A program made the position numbers and the translations under genes. From the NCBI GenBank assembly GCA_903844635.1, contig CAIMUF010000059.1, positions 1-64,000 of the forward strand: a stretch of DNA of 64,000 nt, in the 5' to 3' direction. Under the pieces are notes generated by a model. That model saw only the letters and a list, made by a program, of their open reading frames with translations, did no database searches and was not told where the DNA came from. This document shows, piece by piece, positions 17,450 to 25,547 of the stretch; within the stretch, counting starts at the first letter, position 1; each line of letters starts with the position of its first letter. The stretch is from an uncultured Sulfuricurvum sp. (GTDB taxonomy: Bacteria > Campylobacterota > Campylobacteria > Campylobacterales > Sulfurimonadaceae).

Positions 17450-18285
17450 TACCAGCTACTTCCCTTGTTTTTAATCTTAAATTCTTCCGCTGTGAGCTGT
17501 TGAAGAGATCCATTTTCATACGTAAACCACACGGTATTTCTCTCTTTTAGTATTTTACTGCCGGAAGAAGTCACTATCTCTAAACGACCATGTCCAAAAA
17601 TAAAAAGCCAACTTTTAGTACTATCAATTAAAATAGGATCTTTCGTTACTTTTTGAATTTTTTTCCCTGTTTCTAAATCCATCATTCCTACCCATACTTT
17701 AGAAGAAGGTTTAATGCTTAGAACATTATAAAAACTCAAAGCTTTGCCCTCTGGGTCCAAAGTAGCCATACTCTTATTTTGTTCTTGCATGAGTTGTGTT
17801 GTATTGATTTCGGTAATATTCATGTCATTGGTCGCATTCACATCACTTGTATTCATTTCACTAAAGTTAGTATCAACCACTTCAATGGCTGCACTGCTTA
17901 ACTCTAGAACCTCTTCTTTAGGGGCGACACTAAGTTCTCCTTGCATCATCGAACCTAATAGCATTAAGATTACGATTACACCAATAGCACCAAAAATCCA
18001 AAACGTACGTGTATTTGAAGAGGCCTGTAAAACAGCGGATGGTTTTGAAATCGCCATCTCAGGATCAAAACCTTTGTAAGAATCATATTCACTTCTCAGC
18101 GATTCAAGATTAACCCCGTATTCACGCTCCAAAATAGAAATAAATCCCATAAATTGAACACGATTTAATTGATCAAAAGATTTATCTAATACCTGTTCAA
18201 CTTTAACTCGTGAAATATGCGTGCGCTCATGAATACTGTTTGCCCCAAGCTCTTGCAAATCTTCAAAGGACTTTATCGTACTCAT
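17449..18285 (-). CDS. RodZ-like bitopic membrane protein
   Basis: This 278-residue protein has an N-terminal cytoplasmic helical domain (1-75), one membrane segment near residues 92-114 (FWIFGAIGVIVILMLLGSMM), a low-complexity Asn/Thr linker and a C-terminal beta domain (about 190-270). The stretch THISRVKVEQVL then FDQLNRVQFMGFISI resembles the RodZ helix-turn-helix that binds MreB. The end (WVGMMDLETGKK, FIFGHGRLEI) resembles its periplasmic domain. A role in cell shape is inference. It overlaps the methyltransferase gene upstream by four bases. Confidence 0.65.
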   Translation of the reverse strand: MSTIKSFEDLQELGANSIHERTHISRVKVEQVLDKSFDQLNRVQFMGFISILEREYGVNLESLRSEYDSYKGFDPEMAISKPSAVLQASSNTRTFWIFGAIGVIVILMLLGSMMQGELSVAPKEEVLELSSAAIEVVDTNFSEMNTSDVNATNDMNITEINTTQLMQEQNKSMATLDPEGKALSFYNVLSIKPSSKVWVGMMDLETGKKIQKVTKDPILIDSTKSWLFIFGHGRLEIVTSSGSKILKERNTVWFTYENGSLQQLTAEEFKIKNKGSSW

Positions 18286-18959
18286 CGCATTCTCTCCATT
18301 AAAATTGCCCCGGCTACTCCCACATTAAGTGAATCAAAATCATGTGCCATCTCAATGAATACACCATGGTCAAGCCCTTTTTCAACACGACCGCTCAGAC
18401 CCTCGCCCTCACTGCCTAAAATCAAAGCACGCTTGGAATCAAAGCTCATCTCACGTACGTTTTTACCCTCAAGCGTTGCACCATAGAGAGTAAATCCTGA
18501 CTGTTTAAGCTCATGCATAACATCATGGATATTATGGACAACGACGATAGGCAAGTCTAGTGCTGCCCCGCTGCTCGTTCGAATTAACGCTTCCAAATTT
18601 GGTTCTCGGATACCGGTAATTACAAGGGCTTCTACTCCAAGAGCATACGCACTTCGCACCAGTGAACCCATGTTTCCCATATCGGTAATAGAGCTTAGCA
18701 CGACAATAAAACCACATTTTTTCAAAAAAGGAGAAGCATAAGGGACGATTTGAGAAATCTCAGCAATGTACCCTTGATGATTTCCGCCTTTTACCATCGA
18801 TTGAGCTGCAATCTCTGGAATTCGCTTAATCTCAAATCCCATTTTCATCAATTGGCCATATTCTTTTTTATCAATCTCTTTGGCAAGATAGAGTGTTTTT
18901 ATCCGATCACGATGTCGTTCAAGTGCATAAAATACTGGTTGTTTTCCGTAAATGAGCAT
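18282..18959 (-). CDS. TrmH family RNA 2'-O-methyltransferase (RlmB-like)
   Basis: The 225-residue protein begins MLIYGKQPVFYAL, as in RlmB, and has SpoU motifs ITDMGNMGSLVRSAYALG, LGSEGEGLS and MAHDFDSLNVGVAGAILM. RlmB methylates G2251 of 23S rRNA in E. coli; that target here is inferred. It lies in a row of rRNA-modification genes with rsmI and rsmE. Confidence 0.88.
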   Translation of the reverse strand: MLIYGKQPVFYALERHRDRIKTLYLAKEIDKKEYGQLMKMGFEIKRIPEIAAQSMVKGGNHQGYIAEISQIVPYASPFLKKCGFIVVLSSITDMGNMGSLVRSAYALGVEALVITGIREPNLEALIRTSSGAALDLPIVVVHNIHDVMHELKQSGFTLYGATLEGKNVREMSFDSKRALILGSEGEGLSGRVEKGLDHGVFIEMAHDFDSLNVGVAGAILMERMR

Positions 18960-18969
18960 AAAATTATCC

Positions 18970-19779
18970 TTATAAGTTTAAGAGGCGTGTATAGCACTCT
19001 TTTGGGTTTTCGCCGGTAATTTTGGCGATGAGCTTGGATGCCGCTTTTTTAGGTATATCAAGAGCTAAGATATCTGCCTCATTCAAACTTGCACCGCAAG
19101 AAGCTGAAGCTTCGATAACCACGACCCATTCACCCCGAATCTCCCCTTCCATCTTAGAGAGGAGTTCAGAAGCAGTCCCTTGATAAAAACGCTGATATTT
19201 TTTAGTAATCTCTTTGGCCAAAAATACTCGACGTACCGGTGCCGAAACGACAAGTTCATGGAGTAGTTTATCCAAACGCTTGGGAGATTCATAGAGCACG
19301 GTAGTATAGCCGTTAAAGAGAGCCTCTTGAAGCGCAGCGGAACGATCATTGCCTTTGTGCGGTAAAAATCCGAAAAAGAGCATTTTTGTCTCACAAAAGC
19401 CACTCGCAACGAATGCACTGAGCACAGCATTAGCGCCCGGTAAAATGTCATATTTTACCGCATTATCCAAACAATACCGGACTAATAATTGTCCTGGATC
19501 ACTAATCCCAGGCATTCCCGCATCACTGACATACAGTACATTAGCATTAAAAAAATCGGGAGTTAGTTTGGAAACAAATTCTGCTTCATTGTGAGAATGG
19601 AGACTTAAAAACTGTGGTTCACTTGTAGTGAGATTATGACGTTCTTTGAGTAAGTGTATAAGTTTTTTAGTGACACGAGTATCTTCACACAAAATTATAT
19701 CAGCAGTAGAGAGAACTTCAAGGGAACGAATGGAGATGTCGGAAATATTCCCGATAGGAGTGGGTACGAGAGATAACAC
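18970..19779 (-). CDS. rsmI: 16S rRNA C1402 2'-O-methyltransferase
   Basis: This is a tetrapyrrole-methylase-fold protein with LVPTPIGN near the start, CEDTRVTKKLIHLL, SDAGMPGISDPG and YESPKRLDKLL, all RsmI hallmarks. I place the start at GTG 19777-19779 with AAGAGG upstream. The longer TTG reading to 19809 would run into the repeat at 19793-19863. It modifies the ribosomal P-site nucleotide C1402 together with RsmH. Confidence 0.92.
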   Translation of the reverse strand: MLSLVPTPIGNISDISIRSLEVLSTADIILCEDTRVTKKLIHLLKERHNLTTSEPQFLSLHSHNEAEFVSKLTPDFFNANVLYVSDAGMPGISDPGQLLVRYCLDNAVKYDILPGANAVLSAFVASGFCETKMLFFGFLPHKGNDRSAALQEALFNGYTTVLYESPKRLDKLLHELVVSAPVRRVFLAKEITKKYQRFYQGTASELLSKMEGEIRGEWVVVIEASASCGASLNEADILALDIPKKAASKLIAKITGENPKECYTRLLNL

Positions 19780-19792
19780 AATGCCTCTTAAT

Positions 19793-19863
19793 CTGCTTCG
19801 CAGAAGCAAGCTTTAGTGCCTTAGCGGCAAGCGTAGCTAAAGGGATGAATTCCTTTAGCGTTT
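19793..19863 (-). repeat. Dispersed structured intergenic repeat, copy 2
   Basis: This 71-bp partner of the element at 4924-4997 lies on the opposite strand, between rpmE and rsmI and four bases from the rpmE stop. It has stems CTAAAGG/CCTTTAG (19837-19858), TGCC/GGCA (19817-19829) and GCTTC/GAAGC (19795-19807). The stems pair in both copies despite base changes. Confidence 0.7.
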
Positions 19864-19866
19864 CAA

Positions 19867-20070
19867 TTATGCATTAAGCGCGTAACGTTTTTTGAACTTG
19901 TCGATACGTCCAGCAGTGTCTACTTGGCGCTCAGAACCAGTGTAAAACGGGTGACATTCATTACAAATATCAACACGGAAAGCACTTTTTGTGCTTTTTG
20001 TTGTAAATGTGTTACCGCATGCGCAGCTAACAGTACATTCAACAGTATTAGGGTGAAGCTCTTTTTTCAT
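19867..20070 (-). CDS. rpmE: Ribosomal protein L31
   Basis: The 67-residue protein MKKELHPNT... has CACG and [10 protein letters not shown], the zinc-binding C+ form of L31. The start at 20070 is chosen because AAGG lies seven bases upstream and the L31 family begins there. An upstream in-frame extension to 20127 lacks support. Confidence 0.95.
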   Translation of the reverse strand: MKKELHPNTVECTVSCACGNTFTTKSTKSAFRVDICNECHPFYTGSERQVDTAGRIDKFKKRYALNA

Positions 20071-20176
20071 AATATTACCTTGTGAGTGACGGCGTTGTAC
20101 GTCAATCGGTTTGAGTTTTACATCCATACCTGGGGACGGATTGTTGGACGCGAATTATATCCAAAACATTTTAAAT

Positions 20177-20845
20177 TTACAACCTCATCGAAGCGATAGC
20201 CACCGCTGCGGTCTCAGAGCGTAAAATCATCGGCAAGTTAAAATGACGGATACGGTGTGAATTACACGATTTACGTTCATTCTCATCAAAGCCCCCCTCA
20301 CATCCAATCACCACGGTTTCAAAATTCTCATTTTGATCCAAAGCTTCTCCGCCAAAATCAAGAACAACCGCTTCGGGATTTGTATTTAAAAACGTACTGA
20401 GTGCGGGAATCTCAGAAAGTTCTATAAAAGAAGTCCGCCCGCATTGCATCATAGCGCTTTCCATAATCCGATTAAAACGCTCAAAATCAAGTCTAAAATT
20501 TCGTTGTGACCGCTTGCAATGAATAAACGTGATTTTTGAAACACCAAGTTCCATCAACATAGGCAAGGTTTTTTCAATCGTTTTTGGATCAACAATACAC
20601 CATCCGATATGAAGCTTTTTAGATGCTTCGCACGGTGAATTTAGTGAACTTTCACGTATAAAATAAGCATTGCGTCCATCGGTTTTCTCTAAACGATAAT
20701 GATGAGAGATGTTTAACGTATCACGATGACGAAAAACAATCAGATCACCCACTACGTGACGACGAACTTTGATGAGATATTTGTACTCTTCTCCTGAAAC
20801 AGCCAGTTCCTCTGAACCTGCCTGTGTATGAAGAACGAATTTCAT
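20177..20845 (-). CDS. rsmE: 16S rRNA m3U1498 methyltransferase
   Basis: This SPOUT-class protein of 222 residues has the N-terminal PUA-like part and the C-terminal motifs KRSQRNF, VVIGCEGGFDENE and LPMILRSETAAVAIA typical of RsmE. The ATG at 20843-20845 overlaps the upstream TGA by four bases. RsmE methylates U1498 of 16S rRNA in the decoding centre. Confidence 0.93.
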   Translation of the reverse strand: MKFVLHTQAGSEELAVSGEEYKYLIKVRRHVVGDLIVFRHRDTLNISHHYRLEKTDGRNAYFIRESSLNSPCEASKKLHIGWCIVDPKTIEKTLPMLMELGVSKITFIHCKRSQRNFRLDFERFNRIMESAMMQCGRTSFIELSEIPALSTFLNTNPEAVVLDFGGEALDQNENFETVVIGCEGGFDENERKSCNSHRIRHFNLPMILRSETAAVAIASMRL

Positions 20846-21252
20846 ACCATCATCCAAAGTGTTACACTTAGTAATAACACCATCTCTATTCCCAAATAAC
20901 GGAAAGCTTTACGTTTATATAAAGCGAATGCCCCTTCTTGGGTAATATCTGTACGACGCTTGAGAGTCTTATACCGCTTAGCTTCCAAAACAATCATCAC
21001 TATACCCACAACAATCATTGCGTCATTGGCAAGCGTAAAATGTAAATGTTTTGCCGCCATCATAATCATTCCCGTCAAAAGAATCAATGCGATCAACGAT
21101 GACGAGATCGGCATCACAATTCGCATCCGTTTGGCATAACGAATAACCTGATTACTTAAAGCAAGCATCATAATGTTAAACATCACCACTCCCATTAAAA
21201 CAATAACTCCGACCGTGTGGATTTCTAATCCCATTGTGTACATAGCTTCCAT
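20842..21252 (-). CDS. Small integral membrane protein
   Basis: This 136-residue protein has four predicted membrane helices (around 12-32, 48-67, 72-88 and 115-135) and a basic loop KRYKTLKRR. No motif for a known transporter or enzyme was seen. It is coupled to rsmE by a four-base overlap and is conserved next to it in Campylobacter, as I recall. Function unknown. Confidence 0.75.
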   Translation of the reverse strand: MEAMYTMGLEIHTVGVIVLMGVVMFNIMMLALSNQVIRYAKRMRIVMPISSSLIALILLTGMIMMAAKHLHFTLANDAMIVVGIVMIVLEAKRYKTLKRRTDITQEGAFALYKRKAFRYLGIEMVLLLSVTLWMMV

Positions 21253-21311
21253 AAAGGAGATTTTACCCTATTTTGTCTATAATGACTTAAAACGTGGCAA
21301 GGGAGTTATAC

Positions 21312-22529
21312 ATGGCAGTAACCGTTGAAGAGGCTTTAGCACTTATTTACGCGCATGCTCACCCTCTTGGAAGTGAAATCATACCTATTGAAAATGCCCT
21401 GAGCCGAGTATTGGGTGAAGAAATTATAGCTGCCCTCTGCCTCCCTCCGTATGATAATTCCGCTATGGACGGATACGCTGTTACGATCAGTGATGCGGGT
21501 AAAACTCTGCCTCAATCGTGCATCATCTTCGCAGGGGATAAAGACGATATTCGTATGGTGGAAGATCAATGCATCCGTATTATGACCGGTGCAAAGATCC
21601 CTCAAGGATGTGAAGCCATCGTTCCTATAGAAGAAGTGACCCTCATAGACAACAACGTCACACTTCCCTCTTCTATCAAAGCGTCTCAGCACATACGCCT
21701 CAAAGGTGAAGACATTCAAGCTGGCACATTACTCCTCAAAAGCGGAACACTGCTTCATGCCCATCATCTCACGTTGCTTGCCTCTCAAGGACGTACTCAC
21801 CTGCGGGCTTTCAGATCACCGCGTGTTGCATTGTTTGCTTCAGGAAATGAGCTTAAAATGCATTTTGAGGCGATTGAATCCCATCAGCTTTACAATACCA
21901 ATACCCCAACCTTCGCAGCACGTGCACGTGAACTTGGATGTGATGTCATTTTTACAGGAACAGCTGAGGACACCATGGAGAGCATTCAAAGCCATATTAA
22001 AAGCGCCCTTGATGCCAATTTTATAATCACTTCTGGTGGGGTCAGTGTTGGAGATGCCGATTATACTAAAGAGGCGTTTAGCACTCTTGGGATGGAAACA
22101 CTCTTTGAATCGGTTGAAATCAAACCCGGGAAGCCAACGACCTTTGGTCGCATCGGGTCTACCCTCATTCTCAATCTTCCCGGAAATCCGCTTGCTGCCG
22201 CATTGTGTTTTGAACTCTTTGGTCAAAGTACGATTATGGCACTTAGCGGTCAAAGTGATAAATATATCAGCACCATCACCACAAAAATGGGAGAGCCTTT
22301 CACAATGAAAAAAGGTCGACGCTCACTCATCCCTGGCTGGTTTGATGGAGCCGCATTTACCCCATCCCTTGTTTTTGGACCGGGAATGATACTCCCGTTA
22401 TCTCGAGCAAATGGCTTTATGATGGTGGATGCAAAGGTGGAGGGATTTAAAGAGGGAGATGAAGTAAAAATCATCCCCACACGATGGTGTATGAGTGCAG
22501 AAAATCAAACGTCGTTAGTGACGTTTTAA
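21312..22529 (+). CDS. moeA: Molybdopterin molybdenumtransferase
   Basis: This 405-residue protein has MoeA domains in order: PPYDNSAMDGYAV near residue 50, a molybdopterin-binding core with TSGGVSVGDADYTKE, and a C-terminal barrel with LPGNPLAAALCF between them. It inserts molybdate into adenylated molybdopterin. The ATG at 21312 has AAGGGAG six bases upstream. It is divergent from the membrane-protein gene and convergent with queD, overlapping by four bases. Confidence 0.95.
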   Translation: MAVTVEEALALIYAHAHPLGSEIIPIENALSRVLGEEIIAALCLPPYDNSAMDGYAVTISDAGKTLPQSCIIFAGDKDDIRMVEDQCIRIMTGAKIPQGCEAIVPIEEVTLIDNNVTLPSSIKASQHIRLKGEDIQAGTLLLKSGTLLHAHHLTLLASQGRTHLRAFRSPRVALFASGNELKMHFEAIESHQLYNTNTPTFAARARELGCDVIFTGTAEDTMESIQSHIKSALDANFIITSGGVSVGDADYTKEAFSTLGMETLFESVEIKPGKPTTFGRIGSTLILNLPGNPLAAALCFELFGQSTIMALSGQSDKYISTITTKMGEPFTMKKGRRSLIPGWFDGAAFTPSLVFGPGMILPLSRANGFMMVDAKVEGFKEGDEVKIIPTRWCMSAENQTSLVTF

Positions 22530-23107
22530 ACGGTTGTTGGATTGGTAAACCCTTCGCCGCTTTTAACTCTCTCCCACAACTTGGGATCATTCCATTCCTG
22601 ACATATTTCATCGCTAAAATAGATTTTATCGAGATCAATCAGTCCCATAATATCTGAATAAGCATCTTCACGAAAACATTGTGCGTATCCCGTCTCTGTT
22701 TCATGAACGATGATACTGCTAAGACGCACCATTTTTTCACCGTTAACCGTTTTGGTAAACCACATCAATTTATCAATCATCACAAAAATCACGCGGCTAA
22801 ACTGCTCAGCAGAGGGGGAAACAGGTAGCTGAACCCAACGCTGCGAATGACGTTTCATATCAGCAATATATGCTTCATCATCTCCATCCCAAAGAGCAAT
22901 AGAGTGATCAAAACTGTCTATCAGTTCTTTCATCCCCTGCTTCATCAATCCAAAATCGTACACCATCTGACCATTATCAAGATACTGCGATTCAAACAGC
23001 ACTTCCACTTTATACGAGTGCCCATGAAGCGATGCGCGACAACGCTGTGTAGAACAGCCACGAACGATATGGGCATTTTCAAATTTGAATGACTTTCTGA
23101 TTATCAT
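22526..23107 (-). CDS. queD: 6-carboxytetrahydropterin synthase
   Basis: This 193-residue member of the 6-pyruvoyl-tetrahydropterin synthase family has zinc-ligand histidines in ENAH and HGHSYKVEV, and the catalytic region FDHSIALWDGDD. QueD makes carboxytetrahydropterin from dihydroneopterin triphosphate, the second step to queuosine. It lies three bases after queE, the enzyme for the next step. It is longer than the 120-residue E. coli enzyme, which is common in this phylum. Confidence 0.93.
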   Translation of the reverse strand: MIIRKSFKFENAHIVRGCSTQRCRASLHGHSYKVEVLFESQYLDNGQMVYDFGLMKQGMKELIDSFDHSIALWDGDDEAYIADMKRHSQRWVQLPVSPSAEQFSRVIFVMIDKLMWFTKTVNGEKMVRLSSIIVHETETGYAQCFREDAYSDIMGLIDLDKIYFSDEICQEWNDPKLWERVKSGEGFTNPTTV

Positions 23108-23110
23108 TGA

Positions 23111-23869
23111 TTACACTCCATGGTTTTGATCCCAAATGCGGATATGCAAACGGTCACTGTAAATAAATCCTCGCCGTTTGCAAAACTCGATGACGGCTTC
23201 GCAGTTGGCTTCGATGTGGGCTTTATCTCCACCAAGTGGCATGCAGTAGACGCCAGTATAAGGGTGAGGAGCGATAATCGTATCCATTTCCTCTTCCAAA
23301 ACACTGACCAAAGAGGGTTCATCGACGCTGAACTTAAAAAAACTCCCGTTTGCGTTGGCAATAATAGAAGCGATTACCTCATTTTTGTATCGTCGATCTA
23401 TCGGTTCACCGCTGTTTGAAAGTTTTACCGATAACGCATAAATGGCTTCTTTGTAAAAAGGATATTTCACAAAATCAGGCGCAATTGTTGCATTGGTTTC
23501 GAACGTTACTCGATGACCCTGCGAAATCAAATAATCAATAAACTCTAGAAAAATCGGTTCATTGGCATAAATTAGAGGTTCACCACCTGTCAAAACAACA
23601 TCGACATGAGGGGGAAGTTTGTAGCCGTTCATAATCCATATCAGAGTTTGAAGCTCTTCGACTTCCATCCACAAATCACCAAATCCCTTACGATCTACGG
23701 CATACACCGTATCGCATCCGATAATTTCGCGTCCATCAGGAGTTATTTCACTGCATCCAAATCCCTCACACTTGAGGTTACATCCACCAAAACGGAAAAA
23801 GAGAGAGGGAGTACCTACGTATTTCCCCTCGCCTTGCACGGAGTAAAAATGTTCTACTAAATATAACAT
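23111..23869 (-). CDS. queE: 7-carboxy-7-deazaguanine synthase (radical SAM)
   Basis: This 252-residue QueE has the SVQGEGKYVGTPS substrate motif and LTGGEPLIYAN. The iron-sulfur cysteines are C30, C34 and probably C52 (GCDT), so 17 residues separate the second and third instead of the usual two. A further Cys lies at 39. Campylobacter QueE as I recall shares this insertion. It forms the deazaguanine ring for queuosine. A duplicated start region lies just upstream (see 23844-23997). Confidence 0.92.
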   Translation of the reverse strand: MLYLVEHFYSVQGEGKYVGTPSLFFRFGGCNLKCEGFGCSEITPDGREIIGCDTVYAVDRKGFGDLWMEVEELQTLIWIMNGYKLPPHVDVVLTGGEPLIYANEPIFLEFIDYLISQGHRVTFETNATIAPDFVKYPFYKEAIYALSVKLSNSGEPIDRRYKNEVIASIIANANGSFFKFSVDEPSLVSVLEEEMDTIIAPHPYTGVYCMPLGGDKAHIEANCEAVIEFCKRRGFIYSDRLHIRIWDQNHGV

Positions 23870-23997
23870 TTTAGCTCCGTCGAAAGCGTAGCTTTTTGAG
23901 CCTTGCGTCCAGCAAAACCCAGTGTTAACGTAGACGTTTGGACGCGTTCAAATGTCGTTTTATAATGGTCATAAAAATGTTCAACTAAATAGAGCAT
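23844..23997 (-). repeat. Partial duplication of the queE start region
   Basis: The first 26 bases of queE (23844-23869) recur at 23972-23997 with 23 of 26 identities, giving the same peptide start MLYLVEHFY twice, 128 bases apart. The upstream copy has a perfect AGGAGG ribosome site, the real queE start only a weaker CGGAG. The 102 bases between are unlike neighbouring genes and fold partly (stem 23934-23957). Confidence 0.7.
23857..23997 (-). CDS. Possible 46-residue leader ORF ahead of queE
   Basis: This ORF begins with an ATG behind AGGAGG, starts MLYLVEHFY like queE, then continues into sequence with no relative I know and stops 13 bases inside queE in another frame. It may be translated as a leader, or be only the relic of a queE 5' duplication. 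No function is proposed. Confidence 0.3.
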   Translation of the reverse strand: MLYLVEHFYDHYKTTFERVQTSTLTLGFAGRKAQKATLSTELKCYI

Positions 23998-23998
23998 C

Positions 23999-24964
23999 TC
24001 ACCCTCCTGTCTCATAAAATGCGCGCTTTGAGAGTTCACCGTCAGGATCACTCCAGCGGTTTTTTTCAGGTTTCGTTCGAATGACTTCTTTGAGCACCAA
24101 TGCCGCTTCTTTTATGTCTCCGCGTCGTATTGCATCACGAATACTCATCGCCTCATCAAAATACAAACATGGAATCAAATTTCCCTCGGCAGTCAATCGG
24201 ATGCGATTACACTTTGCACAAAAATCATCTTTATGAGGTTCGATAATCCCAAACTCGTATCCATTTTCAAGTTTATAATAATGCGAAGGTGAGTGCCCGT
24301 CAAATCCCTCATCATTGTAAGAATAACGGCTTCCGATAATCTCTAAAAGCTCACAACTTTGCATCCCTTTAATATCAACCTCAGCATGTACATTTTCCAT
24401 ATATTCGATAAAACGAACCGTCATATTACGCTCTTTGCAGAACTCTAGTACATCCAAAATCTCAGCGTCATTCATCCCTTTCATAGGAACCATATTGACT
24501 TTTACCCGAAACCCCAAACGCAGAGCTTCTTCGACTCCAGACAATACGTGACTTAAAACATCTTTTTTAGCGATTTTTTCTGCAACATCAGGGATAAGAG
24601 AATCAATTGAAACATTTATACGACGAAGTCCTGCATCATACAGTTTCTGTGCAGCGCCTTTTAATAAATACGCATTGGTCGTCATCGCCAAATCAATATC
24701 ACTTTTATAGTCATGAATCATTTTGACAAAACGATCAAGGTCTTCACGTAACAGTGGTTCTCCACCGGTAATACGGATTTTTTTAACGCCTGAATCAATG
24801 GAGATTTTGATAAACTCAAACAGCTCTTCAAAACTAAGTAGATTTTCTTTAGGGACCCACGAGAAAGGCTTTTCAGGCATACAATACTGACATCGAAAAT
24901 TGCATCTTTCCGTTACCGAAACACGTAAATAATCAACTGTTCGGCCATAACTATCTATTAACAC
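23999..24964 (-). CDS. moaA: GTP 3',8-cyclase
   Basis: This 321-residue radical SAM protein has CNFRCQYC near residue 22, a second cluster motif [18 protein letters not shown] near residue 255, and the C-terminal Gly-Gly needed for catalysis. It makes the first molybdopterin intermediate from GTP. The start is GTG with AAGGAT upstream. It heads a minus-strand run moaA, queE, queD, mixing molybdopterin and queuosine genes that both use GTP-derived pterins. Confidence 0.95.
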   Translation of the reverse strand: MLIDSYGRTVDYLRVSVTERCNFRCQYCMPEKPFSWVPKENLLSFEELFEFIKISIDSGVKKIRITGGEPLLREDLDRFVKMIHDYKSDIDLAMTTNAYLLKGAAQKLYDAGLRRINVSIDSLIPDVAEKIAKKDVLSHVLSGVEEALRLGFRVKVNMVPMKGMNDAEILDVLEFCKERNMTVRFIEYMENVHAEVDIKGMQSCELLEIIGSRYSYNDEGFDGHSPSHYYKLENGYEFGIIEPHKDDFCAKCNRIRLTAEGNLIPCLYFDEAMSIRDAIRRGDIKEAALVLKEVIRTKPEKNRWSDPDGELSKRAFYETGG

Positions 24965-25050
24965 GACTATCCTTGAAAATTCCTATTAAAAGGAGTAATG
25001 CGCGAGTGTATCTAAAAGTAGTTTGGAGTTTTATTTATTGGGAAGATTAG

Positions 25051-25080
25051 CAAAAAGACTCTGCCTCAAAAGAGGTAGAG
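25051..25080 (-). terminator. Rho-independent terminator after the bc1 operon
   Basis: A 9-bp stem (25059-25067 with 25072-25080, one G-U pair) with a 4-base loop is followed on the minus strand by TCTTTTT. It ends transcription of the petABC-cytochrome operon. The rest of the gap 24965-25142 holds nothing else clear. Confidence 0.85.
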
Positions 25081-25142
25081 TGTTACATGTAGAGCCAAAG
25101 AAAGCAATAAATGCTTCTTTTACGTTTAAAATAAAATACGCT

Positions 25143-25538
25143 TTACCAGCCGCGTACGACTGCGTGACATGCCGTACACTCATTCACTATTTCTGAATAA
25201 GATTGGTGCGCTTTAACATATTCTCTTTTATCAAGTGCTTTTAAAAGCGAAGACGAAGCACTATCAATACGCTTAGATGCATTAAAAGCGATGTTGGTCA
25301 TATGTCGCTTTTCTTTCGGCAAATATTTTTTCGTCACATCAGCATTGTGAAAAAGAGCATTTGCTTTTTGAATGTCACTTACTCCCGCTTTAATCAATTC
25401 AGGTGCATTGTATAAGAACCCTTTTTGAATACCGCTCAATCCATGTTCCATTTGACTCATATTGGATACTAAAGTCTCATCTGCCGCCAAACCTGCACTC
25501 AAAAGTGCAGATAAAGCTAAAATTTTTACTATTTTCAT
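25143..25538 (-). CDS. Cytochrome c'-like periplasmic monohaem protein
   Basis: This 131-residue protein has a Sec signal peptide (about residues 1-19), a helical body and a single haem motif CTACH seven residues from the end, as in cytochrome c' and c-556 four-helix bundles. It lies nine bases after petC and before the operon terminator, so it is probably made with the bc1 complex. Electron transfer or ligand binding (NO) are possible roles. Confidence 0.8.
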   Translation of the reverse strand: MKIVKILALSALLSAGLAADETLVSNMSQMEHGLSGIQKGFLYNAPELIKAGVSDIQKANALFHNADVTKKYLPKEKRHMTNIAFNASKRIDSASSSLLKALDKREYVKAHQSYSEIVNECTACHAVVRGW

Positions 25539-25547
25539 TTTTGCTCC

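Noticed and set aside
18970-19809. Longer rsmI starting at TTG 19809
   Set aside because: The extra ten residues come from the dispersed repeat. The GTG at 19779 has AAGAGG and gives the family start.
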